Assembly: GCA_017304125.1 (NCBI GenBank)
Contig: JAFKLV010000262.1
Coordinates: 1 to 13,496 of the forward strand
Reading direction: 5' to 3'
Origin: Sphingomonadales bacterium
GTDB taxonomy: Bacteria; Pseudomonadota; Alphaproteobacteria; Sphingomonadales; Sphingomonadaceae
Length of the DNA stretch: 13,496 nucleotides
In this document: positions 6,682 through 13,302 of the stretch, in pieces
How positions within the stretch are numbered: position 1 is the first letter of the stretch
Layout: each line of letters opens with the position of its first letter
Made by a program: the position numbers and the translations under genes
The notes under the pieces: generated by a model
Seen by the model: only the letters and a program-made list of their open reading frames with translations
The model's database searches: none
What the model was told of the DNA's origin: nothing

Positions 6682-8484
6682 TCAGTAAACGCGCTTCTTC
6701 GGCTTGATGTAATCGACGTCGTCGGTGAGCGTGTAATCGTGCACCGGACGATAATCGATCTTGGTCGCGCCGCCCTTGCCGCCCCAGCCTTCGAAGGTGG
6801 CGGTGGTGTGCTTCATCCAATTGGCGTCGTCGCGATCGGGGAAATCCTCGTGCATATGCGCGCCGCGGCTTTCCTTGCGATTGTCCGCGCCCTTCATCGT
6901 CACGACCGCCTGGCCGATCAGATTGTCGAGCTCGAGCGTCTCGACGAGGTCGGTGTTCCAGATCAGCGAGCGATCGGTGATACCGATATCGGTCATCCCC
7001 TTGTTGACCGCCTCGATCTTCTGGACGCCCTCGGCCAGCAGCGCCGAATCGCGGAACACCGCGCAATGCCGCTGCATCGTGCGCTGCATCTCGTTGCGGA
7101 TCTGCGCGGTGGGGGTGCCGCCCTTGGCGTTGCGGAAGTGATCGAGCCGCGCCAGCGACTGCTCCTCCGAACCCGCGGGCAGCGGATTGTGCGGCGTGTT
7201 GGGCTTGAGCGTGTCCTTGAGCCGCAGCCCGGTCGCGCGGCCGAACACCACGAGATCGATCAGCGAGTTGGAGCCGAGGCGGTTGGCGCCATGGACCGAT
7301 ACGCACGCCGCCTCGCCGACCGCGAACAGGCCGGGGACGACCGAATCGGGATCGCCGTCGCGCAGCTGGACGACTTCGCCGTGATAATTGGTCGGGATGC
7401 CGCCCATATTATAGTGGACGGTCGGGGTGACGGGCAGCGGCTGGCGGGTGAGATCGACGCCCGCGAAGATCTTGCCCGTCTCGGTGATCCCCGGCAGCCG
7501 CTCGTGCAGCACCTTGGGATCGATATGGTCGAGGTGCAGGTAGATATATTCGCCGTGCGGCCCGACGCCGCGGCCCTCGCGCATTTCCATCGCCATCGAG
7601 CGCGCCACCACGTCGCGGCTGGCGAGATCCTTGGCGCTGGGGGCGTAGCGCTCCATGAAGCGCTCGCCCTGGCTGTTGGTGAGATAGCCGCCTTCGCCGC
7701 GCGCGCCCTCGGTGATCAGCACGCCCGCGCCATAGATGCCGGTCGGGTGGAACTGGACGAATTCCATATCCTGCAGCGCAAGGCCGGCGCGCAGCGCCAT
7801 GCCGTTGCCGTCGCCGGTGCAGGTATGCGCCGAGGTGGCCGACTGATAGACGCGCCCGCCGCCGCCGGTGGCGAGCACCACGGCATGCGACCGGAAGCGG
7901 TGGATCGCGCCGGTTTCCATGCACAAGGCAACCACGCCGCGGCACGCGCCGTTTTCCATGATCAGATCGAGCGCGAAATATTCGACGTAAAAGTCCGCGT
8001 CATATTTCAGGCTCTGCTGATAGAGCGCGTGAAGCATGGCGTGGCCGGTACGGTCGGCGGCGGCGCAGGTGCGCTGCACCGGGGGGCCTTCGCCCATATT
8101 CTGCATATGGCCGCCGAACGGGCGCTGGTAGATCGTGCCATTGTCGTTGCGGCTGAACGGCACGCCGGCGTGCTCCAGCTCGTAGACCGCGGCCGGCGCC
8201 TCGCGCACCATATATTCGATCGCGTCCTGGTCGCCGAGCCAGTCGGAGCCCTTGACGGTATCGAACATGTGCCACGACCAATGGTCGGGCGAATTGTTGC
8301 CGAGGCTGGCGGCGATCCCGCCCTGCGCCGCGACAGTGTGGCTGCGCGTCGGGAACACCTTGGTGATGCAGGCGGTCTTGAGCCCGCTTTCGGCGATGCC
8401 CATCGTCGCACGAAGGCCCGAGCCGCCGGCGCCGACGACGACCGCGTCATAGCTGTGATCGATGATCTGATAAGCGGCAGGCAT
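6682..8484 (-). CDS. sdhA: Succinate dehydrogenase flavoprotein subunit
   Basis: 600 aa catalytic subunit of complex II. It oxidises succinate to fumarate and passes electrons through SdhB to quinone. The FAD-binding motif 'VVVGAGGSGLRA' is at 15-26. H49 in 'TRSHTVAAQGG' is the residue that binds FAD covalently. Mid-protein motifs 'FVQFHPTGIYG', 'TEGARGEGG' and 'VHYNMGGIPTN', and the late 'ANRLGSNSLIDLVVFGRA', are characteristic of SdhA. The ATG at 8484 is set by the conserved short N-terminus and overlaps the sdhD stop by 1 nt (TGATG). The frame is open upstream, but that region codes for sdhD in another frame. In most proteobacteria sdhB follows directly; here the next gene is the convergent receptor. 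Confidence 0.97.
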   Translation of the reverse strand: MPAAYQIIDHSYDAVVVGAGGSGLRATMGIAESGLKTACITKVFPTRSHTVAAQGGIAASLGNNSPDHWSWHMFDTVKGSDWLGDQDAIEYMVREAPAAVYELEHAGVPFSRNDNGTIYQRPFGGHMQNMGEGPPVQRTCAAADRTGHAMLHALYQQSLKYDADFYVEYFALDLIMENGACRGVVALCMETGAIHRFRSHAVVLATGGGGRVYQSATSAHTCTGDGNGMALRAGLALQDMEFVQFHPTGIYGAGVLITEGARGEGGYLTNSQGERFMERYAPSAKDLASRDVVARSMAMEMREGRGVGPHGEYIYLHLDHIDPKVLHERLPGITETGKIFAGVDLTRQPLPVTPTVHYNMGGIPTNYHGEVVQLRDGDPDSVVPGLFAVGEAACVSVHGANRLGSNSLIDLVVFGRATGLRLKDTLKPNTPHNPLPAGSEEQSLARLDHFRNAKGGTPTAQIRNEMQRTMQRHCAVFRDSALLAEGVQKIEAVNKGMTDIGITDRSLIWNTDLVETLELDNLIGQAVVTMKGADNRKESRGAHMHEDFPDRDDANWMKHTTATFEGWGGKGGATKIDYRPVHDYTLTDDVDYIKPKKRVY

Positions 8485-8867
8485 CAGGCGGCAGCTCCGA
8501 AAGCGATCTTGAGGATCGAGAAGATCGCGGTTCCCGCGGTGACCGCGACGAACAGGTTGAGAAGGACGATCAGCACCACGCGATTTTCCGCATGGGCATA
8601 ATCCTCGATCACCACCTGAAGCCCGAGACGAAAGTGGTAGAAGACCGAGACGATCAGCAGCACCATCGGCACCGCGACCCATGCCGAGGCGAGCCAGGCG
8701 TGCATGCTGCCGAAATCATGGCTCGGCATGCGCGCGATGGAGATCATCAGCCACGCCATCAGCAGCAGGTTGGTGCCCGCCGTCAGCTTCTGGTGCCACC
8801 AGTGCAGCGGGCCGTGATGCGCGCTGCCAAGCCCGCGAACGCGGCCGAGTTCGGTTCCCGTACCCAT
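8484..8867 (-). CDS. sdhD: Succinate dehydrogenase membrane anchor subunit
   Basis: 127 aa with three predicted transmembrane helices (about 30-46, 58-79 and 95-117). It anchors SdhA/SdhB and shares the haem b and quinone site with SdhC. 'HWWHQKLTAG' (22-31) is the usual N-terminal amphipathic entry. H78, followed at the right spacing by D89-Y90 ('FYHFRLGLQVVIEDY'), mirrors E. coli H71/D82/Y83, the haem ligand and quinone-site residues. ATG at 8867 overlaps the sdhC stop by 1 nt (TAATG), and the stop overlaps the sdhA ATG by 1 nt. All three genes therefore appear translationally coupled. Length and topology are normal for the family. Confidence 0.93.
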   Translation of the reverse strand: MGTGTELGRVRGLGSAHHGPLHWWHQKLTAGTNLLLMAWLMISIARMPSHDFGSMHAWLASAWVAVPMVLLIVSVFYHFRLGLQVVIEDYAHAENRVVLIVLLNLFVAVTAGTAIFSILKIAFGAAA

Positions 8868-9295
8868 TAGATGATCCCCACGAGAACGAGCCAGAAGGCG
8901 ATCGTCAGCAATGTCGAGGCGACGAAGGTGAGGATCGCGAGCAGCCGGTTGGTCTTCAGCTCGAACGCCGCGCCGGTATCGAGCACCAGATGGCGGATGC
9001 CGCTCATCATATGCTGGAACAGCGAGAAGCTGAGGCCGACGCCGATCACCCAGCCGATCACGTTGAGCTTGCCATCCGCCGTCGTGAAGACGTCGACGAA
9101 CACGGCATAGGCCTTGTCGCCGGCGGCGAGCGCGGCAAGCCACCAGACGAACAGGATGGTGCCGACCGTCGCCATACCGTCGCCGGTGACGCGGTGGAGA
9201 ATCGAGGCCAGCATGGCCGGGCTCCAGCGATAATGAATCTGGAGCGGGCCGCTGAAGAGATGCGGGCTGCGCGGACGCGCGGGTTTCGAGGCCAA
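8867..9295 (-). CDS. sdhC: Succinate dehydrogenase cytochrome b556 subunit
   Basis: 142 aa with three transmembrane helices. 'SILHRVTG' (31-38) supplies the quinone-site S31 and R35. 'HMMSGIRHLVLDTG' (95-108) contains H95, equivalent to the axial haem ligand H84 of E. coli SdhC. No suitable ATG exists at the conserved N-terminus 'ASKPARPRSPHL'. TTG at 9295, 8 nt after the ribosome site AGGA, is the best start. An upstream in-frame ATG at 9361 would add 22 uncharacteristic residues with no ribosome site. It is the first gene of the sdhCDA block, so the promoter should lie between 9296 and 9445, shared with the divergent transducer gene. Confidence 0.92.
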   Translation of the reverse strand: MASKPARPRSPHLFSGPLQIHYRWSPAMLASILHRVTGDGMATVGTILFVWWLAALAAGDKAYAVFVDVFTTADGKLNVIGWVIGVGLSFSLFQHMMSGIRHLVLDTGAAFELKTNRLLAILTFVASTLLTIAFWLVLVGII

Positions 9296-9396
9296 GGGCA
9301 AGTTCCTGCGATGAGCCGACGGTTCGGCGCGGTCTATGAGACGCGAAGCGCGGCGATGCAAGCGCGAGCAGGTCGATTGCTACGCATGCCGCGTAT

Positions 9397-9412
9397 CTAA
9401 CTGTCGTTTAAC
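9397..9412 (+). promoter_or_regulatory. CtrA-like binding box
   Basis: CTAA at 9397-9400, a 7-nt spacer, then TTAAC at 9408-9412. This differs by one base from the alphaproteobacterial CtrA consensus TTAA-N7-TTAAC. It lies 33 bp upstream of the ATG of a chemotaxis-type transducer and about 100 bp upstream of sdhC, in the most AT-rich part of the gap 9296-9445. CtrA controls motility and chemotaxis genes in many alphaproteobacteria, which fits the gene downstream. It is a single-site match judged by eye, and no clear -10 was found at the expected distance. Confidence 0.45.
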
Positions 9413-9445
9413 CAATGGTTGTTAACGCAACGGGCGACGCGAAGG

Positions 9446-10810
9446 ATGGAGCGCCTAGCCTTGCATACCGACTTGCCTGCCCCCGGATCGATTGCCGCCA
9501 AGATCGATATCGCCAGCCGCCTCAGGGTGTTCGACGTCGACGGCACGCTGATCGCCGCCAGCGGCGAGGTGTGGGAGGTGATCGAGCCCGAGATTCGTGA
9601 GGTTTCGGCGGCTTATTGGGACCAGTGGCAGCATTGCTTCGACAACAAATCCGCCTGGCGGACGCTCGACAATCGCATCGAGGTGGGCGTCACCTTCCTG
9701 CGCAATCGCTTTCTCGATACCGCGGGCTGGGAGTGGATCGAGGCGATCGAACGCTCGGTGGCGAGCGCCTTCGCGGGTGACGTTTCCAAGACGGCGCTGC
9801 TCTCGATGATCAGCGCCAGTGATCGCGCCGCGCTCGACGTGCTGATGCGGCGGCTGTCGCGTGACGATCCGCGACTCGTGCGGATGATCGATACGTTGAT
9901 GCGGCTCTCCGCGCTGGAATGCGAAGTGACCGTCGCCATTTACTCCGCCTATCTCGAATATGCCGCGAAGATCGCGCGCGACCGGCTGGCGAACGAATTT
10001 CACGACGGCATCGCCGCGACGGTCGAGAATGCCACGTCCGAATGGGGATCGCTGCGCCAGCTCGCTTCGGGGGCGTCGTCCTCCACGCGTGGGGTGCTGG
10101 GCAAGGCGAGCGAAGTCGCTGCCGCCGCCGAGCAATCCGCGGTGGCGATGCGTGAGGCGGCGCTGACCGCTGCCGGGCTGATCCACGCGATCGAGGAAGC
10201 GCGCGGTGAGGTCGAGGTCGCGGCCGATGTCGCCAATCGCGCCAGCGCGCAGGCCGGCGAGGCGGTGGGGGTGTCGCAATTGCTGTCCGATCACGCCCAG
10301 TCGATCGAATCGATCCTCGGGCTGATTCGCGACATTGCCGGGCAGACCAATTTGCTCGCGCTCAATGCCACGATCGAGGCGGCGCGCGCGGGCGATGCGG
10401 GGCGCGGCTTCGCGGTGGTCGCCCAGGAAGTGAAGAGCCTCGCGCGGCAGACTGCACGCGCCACTGACGATATCGCCGCCAAGATCGCCGCGATTCAGTC
10501 CGCCACGCGCAGCACCGTCGAAACCAACGCCAGCATCCGTGCGACGGTGGCCGAGGTCGAGGATTCGGCGACCCGCATCCGCCACGCGATGGAAGCACAG
10601 GCGCAGACTGTCACCGCGATCACCGCGGCGGTCGATGAGACCGCGCTGGCGGCGGATTCGATGTCGGGCACGATCGCGGCGATTCGCGAGGATACCGAGG
10701 CGGTCGCGGTGGAGATCGATGCGTTCGGCACCGGCTTCGCCTCGCTCTCGGCGCGGCTGGCGTTGCTCAAGAGCAGCGCGGGGGATTTCGCACGCAAGGT
10801 CGCGGTGTGA
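9446..10810 (+). CDS. Soluble methyl-accepting chemotaxis-type transducer with globin-like sensor region
   Basis: 454 aa with no signal peptide or membrane span, so a cytoplasmic receptor. The C-terminal half is a long coiled coil with the conserved MCP hairpin tip 'DIAGQTNLLALNATIEAARA' at about 296-315 followed by 'GRGFAVVAQEVKSLARQT'. This is the part that contacts CheA and CheW. Residues about 25-170 are helical, and their order ('VWEVIEPEIREVSAAYWDQW', later 'LMRLSALECEVTVAIYSAY') resembles the protoglobin sensor of HemAT-type transducers. No histidine lies between residues 63 and 186, so a haem-binding proximal His appears absent. The start is uncertain: ATG 9446 is used, TTG 9419 or TTG 9461 are alternatives. 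It is divergent from sdhC and upstream of prmA. The MCP call is firm; the globin relationship is an inference. Confidence 0.85.
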   Translation: MERLALHTDLPAPGSIAAKIDIASRLRVFDVDGTLIAASGEVWEVIEPEIREVSAAYWDQWQHCFDNKSAWRTLDNRIEVGVTFLRNRFLDTAGWEWIEAIERSVASAFAGDVSKTALLSMISASDRAALDVLMRRLSRDDPRLVRMIDTLMRLSALECEVTVAIYSAYLEYAAKIARDRLANEFHDGIAATVENATSEWGSLRQLASGASSSTRGVLGKASEVAAAAEQSAVAMREAALTAAGLIHAIEEARGEVEVAADVANRASAQAGEAVGVSQLLSDHAQSIESILGLIRDIAGQTNLLALNATIEAARAGDAGRGFAVVAQEVKSLARQTARATDDIAAKIAAIQSATRSTVETNASIRATVAEVEDSATRIRHAMEAQAQTVTAITAAVDETALAADSMSGTIAAIREDTEAVAVEIDAFGTGFASLSARLALLKSSAGDFARKVAV

Positions 10811-10854
10811 TCCCGGCCATGGCCTGACGCGCGCGCCGCCGCTATGGCGCGGCG

Positions 10855-11814
10855 ATGACGAGCACGCCCACCGAGCCGACTCTGGTCCCTGACAGCTGGA
10901 AGGTGACCTTGCCCTGCACCCGCGCCGAGGCCGAGGCGATCGACGCCGCGGGCGATCTGGCGATCGATGCGGTGCTGATGACCACCGAAGAGGTGGAGGA
11001 TGATGTCGAGCGCTGGCGGCTCGACGCCTATCTCGAAAACGAGCCCGACGCCGCGCTGCTCGCCGCGCTGCGCGCGTTGGTGCCGAGCGCCGCGGGGGTC
11101 GCGCCGGTGATCGAGGCGCTTAGCGCTGAGGATTGGGTGGCGATGAGCCAGGCCGGGCTGGAGCCGATTCACGAGGGGCGGTTCGTCGTCCACACCTCGG
11201 CGCATCCCGCGGCCGTAGGGGAGGGCGAGCGCGCTTTCCTGATCGATGCCGGGCAGGCGTTCGGCACCGGGCACCACCACACCACCGCGGGCTGCCTCGC
11301 GATGATCGACGGGCTGGCCGGGCAGGGGTTCGCCAATGTCATCGATCTCGGCACGGGGACCGGGCTGCTGGCGTTCGCGGCGCGGCATCTGTGGCCCGCG
11401 GCGCAGGTGATGGCGACTGATATCGATCCGATCGCGATCGAGGTGACCGAAGAAAATATGGCGACCAATCACGTCGCCGCGATCGAGCTGGTGGTGGCGG
11501 ACGGCGCGCGCTCGCCGGCGATCGCTGAACATGCACCTTATGATCTTTTGATCGCCAATATCCTCGCCGGGCCGCTCGTCGCGATGGCGCCCGAGGTGGC
11601 AGCGATCGCCGGGCCGCATGCGACGATCGTGCTGGCCGGGCTGCTCACCAATCAGGCCGAGACGGTGATCGACGCCTATCGCGCGCAGGGCTGCGCACTC
11701 GCCGCGCGCGACGTGCGGGGGGATTGGACGATCCTGCGCCTCACCGCCCCGGAAACGCCGCGACCGGCGGCAACCGACGGCGACCGCGAAGGGTGGGCGA
11801 CCGACGGGCGGTAA
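10855..11814 (+). CDS. prmA: Ribosomal protein L11 methyltransferase
   Basis: 319 aa S-adenosylmethionine-dependent enzyme that methylates lysines and the N-terminus of ribosomal protein L11 in the cytoplasm. The family block 'DAGQAFGTGHHHTT' is at 131-144. SAM motif I 'VIDLGTGTGLLA' is at 162-173, with D189 as the acidic ribose-binding residue in 'ATDID'. 'LLIANILAGPL' carries N235 at the catalytic motif position. The N-terminal substrate-binding domain (about 1-90) is more divergent, as is common in alphaproteobacteria. ATG at 10855 has no clear ribosome site and is preceded by a GC-rich self-complementary stretch. The C-terminal 20 residues are polar and probably disordered. It stands 44 bp after the transducer gene and is convergent with phhA. 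Confidence 0.93.
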   Translation: MTSTPTEPTLVPDSWKVTLPCTRAEAEAIDAAGDLAIDAVLMTTEEVEDDVERWRLDAYLENEPDAALLAALRALVPSAAGVAPVIEALSAEDWVAMSQAGLEPIHEGRFVVHTSAHPAAVGEGERAFLIDAGQAFGTGHHHTTAGCLAMIDGLAGQGFANVIDLGTGTGLLAFAARHLWPAAQVMATDIDPIAIEVTEENMATNHVAAIELVVADGARSPAIAEHAPYDLLIANILAGPLVAMAPEVAAIAGPHATIVLAGLLTNQAETVIDAYRAQGCALAARDVRGDWTILRLTAPETPRPAATDGDREGWATDGR

Positions 11815-11827
11815 GGCTCCCCCGTCA

Positions 11828-11846
11828 CCCCGGCTCAAGGCCGGGG
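11828..11846. terminator. Stem-loop between convergent prmA and phhA
   Basis: Perfect 7-bp inverted repeat, CCCCGGC at 11828-11834 and GCCGGGG at 11840-11846, with the loop TCAAG. It lies in the 45-bp gap between convergent stop codons, so it may end both transcripts. The flanking 'CGTCACCCCGGC...GCCGGGG' pattern resembles the short palindromes that recur in 3' intergenic regions of many alphaproteobacterial genomes. No T tract follows. Confidence 0.6.
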
Positions 11847-11859
11847 CGGCGAGGAAAGC

Positions 11860-12726
11860 TCAGCCCGCCGCCTTGGCGAGCGCATATTCTTGCGTGCCGC
11901 GCGTGAACACCACATCCTCGGGCAGCAATGTCGCGATCGGAATGTCGCTCTGCTGCTTGAGCGCGGCGTAGAGCGGCGCGAAATCACTCTCCACCGTCAC
12001 CCGCAGCAATTCGTCGAAGCTTGGGATGACGAAATAATTCTGCTGGAAATCGTCGATCCGGTAATCGCTGCGCATCACCCGCGCGAGATCGAAGGCGATG
12101 CGGTTGGGCGAGGCGTCGTCGAGCGCGAAGCGGCTCTCGGAATAGCTCGAGACGATCCCCGCGCCATAGATGCGCATCCCCTCAGGCTCGGCGATCAGCC
12201 CGAACTCGACCGTATACCAGTACAGCCGCCCGAGATATTTGAGCGCATCGAGCCCCAAGGCGCGCTGCCCGCCCTTGCCGTAGGCGACGAGATAATCGGC
12301 GAACACCGGATCCGCGAGCATCGGCACATGGCCGAACACGTCGTGGAACACATCGGGTTCCTGGAGGTAATCGAGCTGATCCGGCCGGCGGATGAAATTG
12401 CCCGCGACGAAGCGGCGGTTGGCCATATGGTCGAAGAACACGTCGTCGGGCACCAGCCCGGGCACCGCGACCACCTGCCAGCCGGTCAGCTTCATCAGCC
12501 GATCCGACAATTCCTCGAAATCGGGAATGCCGGGGCGCGACAGCTTGAGCACGTCGAGCCCGCGCAGATAGGCGTCGGAGGCGCGGCCGGGCAGCATCTT
12601 CGCCTGGCGCGCGAACAGCCGGTCCCAGGTGGCATGTTCCTCGGGCGTATAATGCGCCCAATTCTGCGGTACAGTCCAATCGGCGGCGGCGCCCGGAGGC
12701 AGGGTCAGAAGGTTCGCGTCAGCCAT
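11860..12726 (-). CDS. phhA: Phenylalanine 4-monooxygenase
   Basis: 288 aa iron- and tetrahydropterin-dependent aromatic amino acid hydroxylase that converts phenylalanine to tyrosine in the cytoplasm. The iron ligands are visible as H128 and H133 in 'FHDVFGHVPML' and E174 in 'YWYTVEFGLI', a two-His-one-Glu triad spaced as in the Chromobacterium enzyme. It is a single-domain bacterial form without the regulatory ACT domain of animal enzymes. The ATG at 12726 precedes MADANLLTLPPG. There is no ribosome site, but a TATAGT element ends 6 nt before the ATG. It is convergent with prmA and lies 65 bp after osmC on the same strand, separated from it by a 12-bp hairpin, so it is probably transcribed alone. 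No pterin-recycling gene (phhB) is seen in the window. Confidence 0.96.
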   Translation of the reverse strand: MADANLLTLPPGAAADWTVPQNWAHYTPEEHATWDRLFARQAKMLPGRASDAYLRGLDVLKLSRPGIPDFEELSDRLMKLTGWQVVAVPGLVPDDVFFDHMANRRFVAGNFIRRPDQLDYLQEPDVFHDVFGHVPMLADPVFADYLVAYGKGGQRALGLDALKYLGRLYWYTVEFGLIAEPEGMRIYGAGIVSSYSESRFALDDASPNRIAFDLARVMRSDYRIDDFQQNYFVIPSFDELLRVTVESDFAPLYAALKQQSDIPIATLLPEDVVFTRGTQEYALAKAAG

Positions 12727-12732
12727 CGCGGC

Positions 12733-12738
12733 ACTATA
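12733..12738 (-). promoter_or_regulatory. Candidate -10 element of phhA
   Basis: On the minus strand TATAGT matches the sigma-70 -10 consensus (TATAAT) at five of six positions. Only 6 nt (GCCGCG) separate it from the phhA ATG, which would put the transcription start at or next to the A of the start codon. A weak -35 (GTTACC, three of six matches, 16-bp spacer) lies at 12755-12760 within the loop region of the upstream hairpin. Confidence 0.45.
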
Positions 12739-12743
12739 GCAAA

Positions 12744-12781
12744 GCGGCGGAGATGGTAACAGATGAAATCATCTCCGCCGC
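12744..12781 (-). terminator. 12-bp hairpin between osmC and phhA
   Basis: Perfect inverted repeat: GCGGCGGAGATG at 12744-12755 and CATCTCCGCCGC at 12770-12781, with a 14-nt loop. On the minus strand it begins 10 nt after the osmC stop and is followed by TTTGC, so it probably ends the osmC transcript. A second, shorter hairpin (AGATGA-AA-TCATCT, 12761-12774) shares one arm and cannot form at the same time. Confidence 0.65.
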
Positions 12782-12791
12782 ATGTGGTGGG

Positions 12792-13220
12792 TCATTCCGC
12801 GAGGCTATGGGTCAGCGTAATGTCGGCCTTGATCAGCTTGGATACCGGGCAGCCGGCCTTGGCCTCATTGGCGATGCGCGCGAAATCCTCGCCCGAAATT
12901 CCCGGCACATTGGCGCGCAGATCGAGCGCCGAGCGGGTGATCGAGAAGCCGTCGCCGTCACGATCGAGCGTCACCTTGGCCTCGGTCTCCAGCGTCCCCT
13001 TGCTATAGCCGGCGCGGGCGAGCGCGAAGCTCAGCGCCATCGTGAAGCAGCTCGCATGTGCGGCGGCGATCAGTTCCTCGGGGTTGGTGCCGGGGGCATC
13101 CTCGAACCGCGTGGCGAAGCCATAGGGGCTGTCCGCCAGCACGCCCGACTGGGTTGAGACGAACCCCTTGCCGTCCTTGCCAAAGCCTTCGTAACGCGCG
13201 GATCCGCTGTGGGTGGGCAT
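12792..13220 (-). CDS. OsmC family peroxiredoxin
   Basis: 142 aa thiol peroxidase of the OsmC/Ohr family, which reduces organic hydroperoxides in the cytoplasm. The two redox cysteines are C58 in 'AHASCFTMAL' and C124 in 'EAKAGCPVSK'. The N-terminal 'GSARYEG' and 'TNPEELIAAAHASC' are typical of the OsmC rather than the Ohr branch. Length is normal. ATG at 13220 follows a good ribosome site (AGGAAG on the minus strand, 13227-13232). A 9-bp inverted repeat directly upstream overlaps the edge of that site and may be an operator or an RNA hairpin. The gene stands between two hairpins, so it is probably a single-gene transcript. The OsmC-branch assignment is by sequence style and could be checked by a tree. 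Confidence 0.92.
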   Translation of the reverse strand: MPTHSGSARYEGFGKDGKGFVSTQSGVLADSPYGFATRFEDAPGTNPEELIAAAHASCFTMALSFALARAGYSKGTLETEAKVTLDRDGDGFSITRSALDLRANVPGISGEDFARIANEAKAGCPVSKLIKADITLTHSLAE

Positions 13221-13230
13221 CGATTTCTTC

Positions 13231-13259
13231 CTGCGATGAGTGGGTGACGATCATCGCAG
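13231..13259 (-). promoter_or_regulatory. Inverted repeat at the osmC ribosome binding site
   Basis: CTGCGATGA at 13231-13239 and TCATCGCAG at 13251-13259 form a perfect 9-bp inverted repeat with an 11-nt spacer. The arm centres are 20 bp apart, about two helical turns, which suits a dimeric repressor. In RNA the proximal arm ends in GCAG, so base pairing would reach the start of the AGGAAG ribosome site. Operator or RNA switch are both possible. Confidence 0.5.
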
Positions 13260-13260
13260 A

Positions 13261-13292
13261 ACGGGCGCGACGCCGAAAGGAGCCGCGCCCGT
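13261..13292 (-). terminator. Hairpin downstream of the glycine-zipper gene
   Basis: ACGGGCGCG at 13261-13269 pairs perfectly with CGCGCCCGT at 13284-13292. The loop contains a small CC-GAAA-GG element on the plus strand. It lies 10 nt after the stop of the gene entering from the right and 40 nt before the osmC start, so a terminator role for the upstream gene is likely. No T tract follows on the minus strand. Confidence 0.55.
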
Positions 13293-13302
13293 CGAAATTA
13301 AG

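Noticed and set aside
6739..8601. 620-codon plus-strand open frame opposite sdhA and sdhD
   Set aside because: Lies entirely antisense to clearly conserved sdh genes; its translation is low-complexity and has no recognisable domain.
8485..8682. Possible N-terminal extension of sdhA by 66 codons
   Set aside because: It overlaps sdhD fully, and the conserved SdhA N-terminus begins at 8484 with a 1-nt stop/start overlap.
10815..10854. GGCCATGGCC palindrome and self-complementary stretch before prmA
   Set aside because: Short GC-rich palindromes are common at this base composition and nothing ties them to regulation.
11890..12759. 289-codon plus-strand open frame opposite phhA
   Set aside because: Antisense to a phenylalanine hydroxylase with intact iron ligands; the translation shows no domain.
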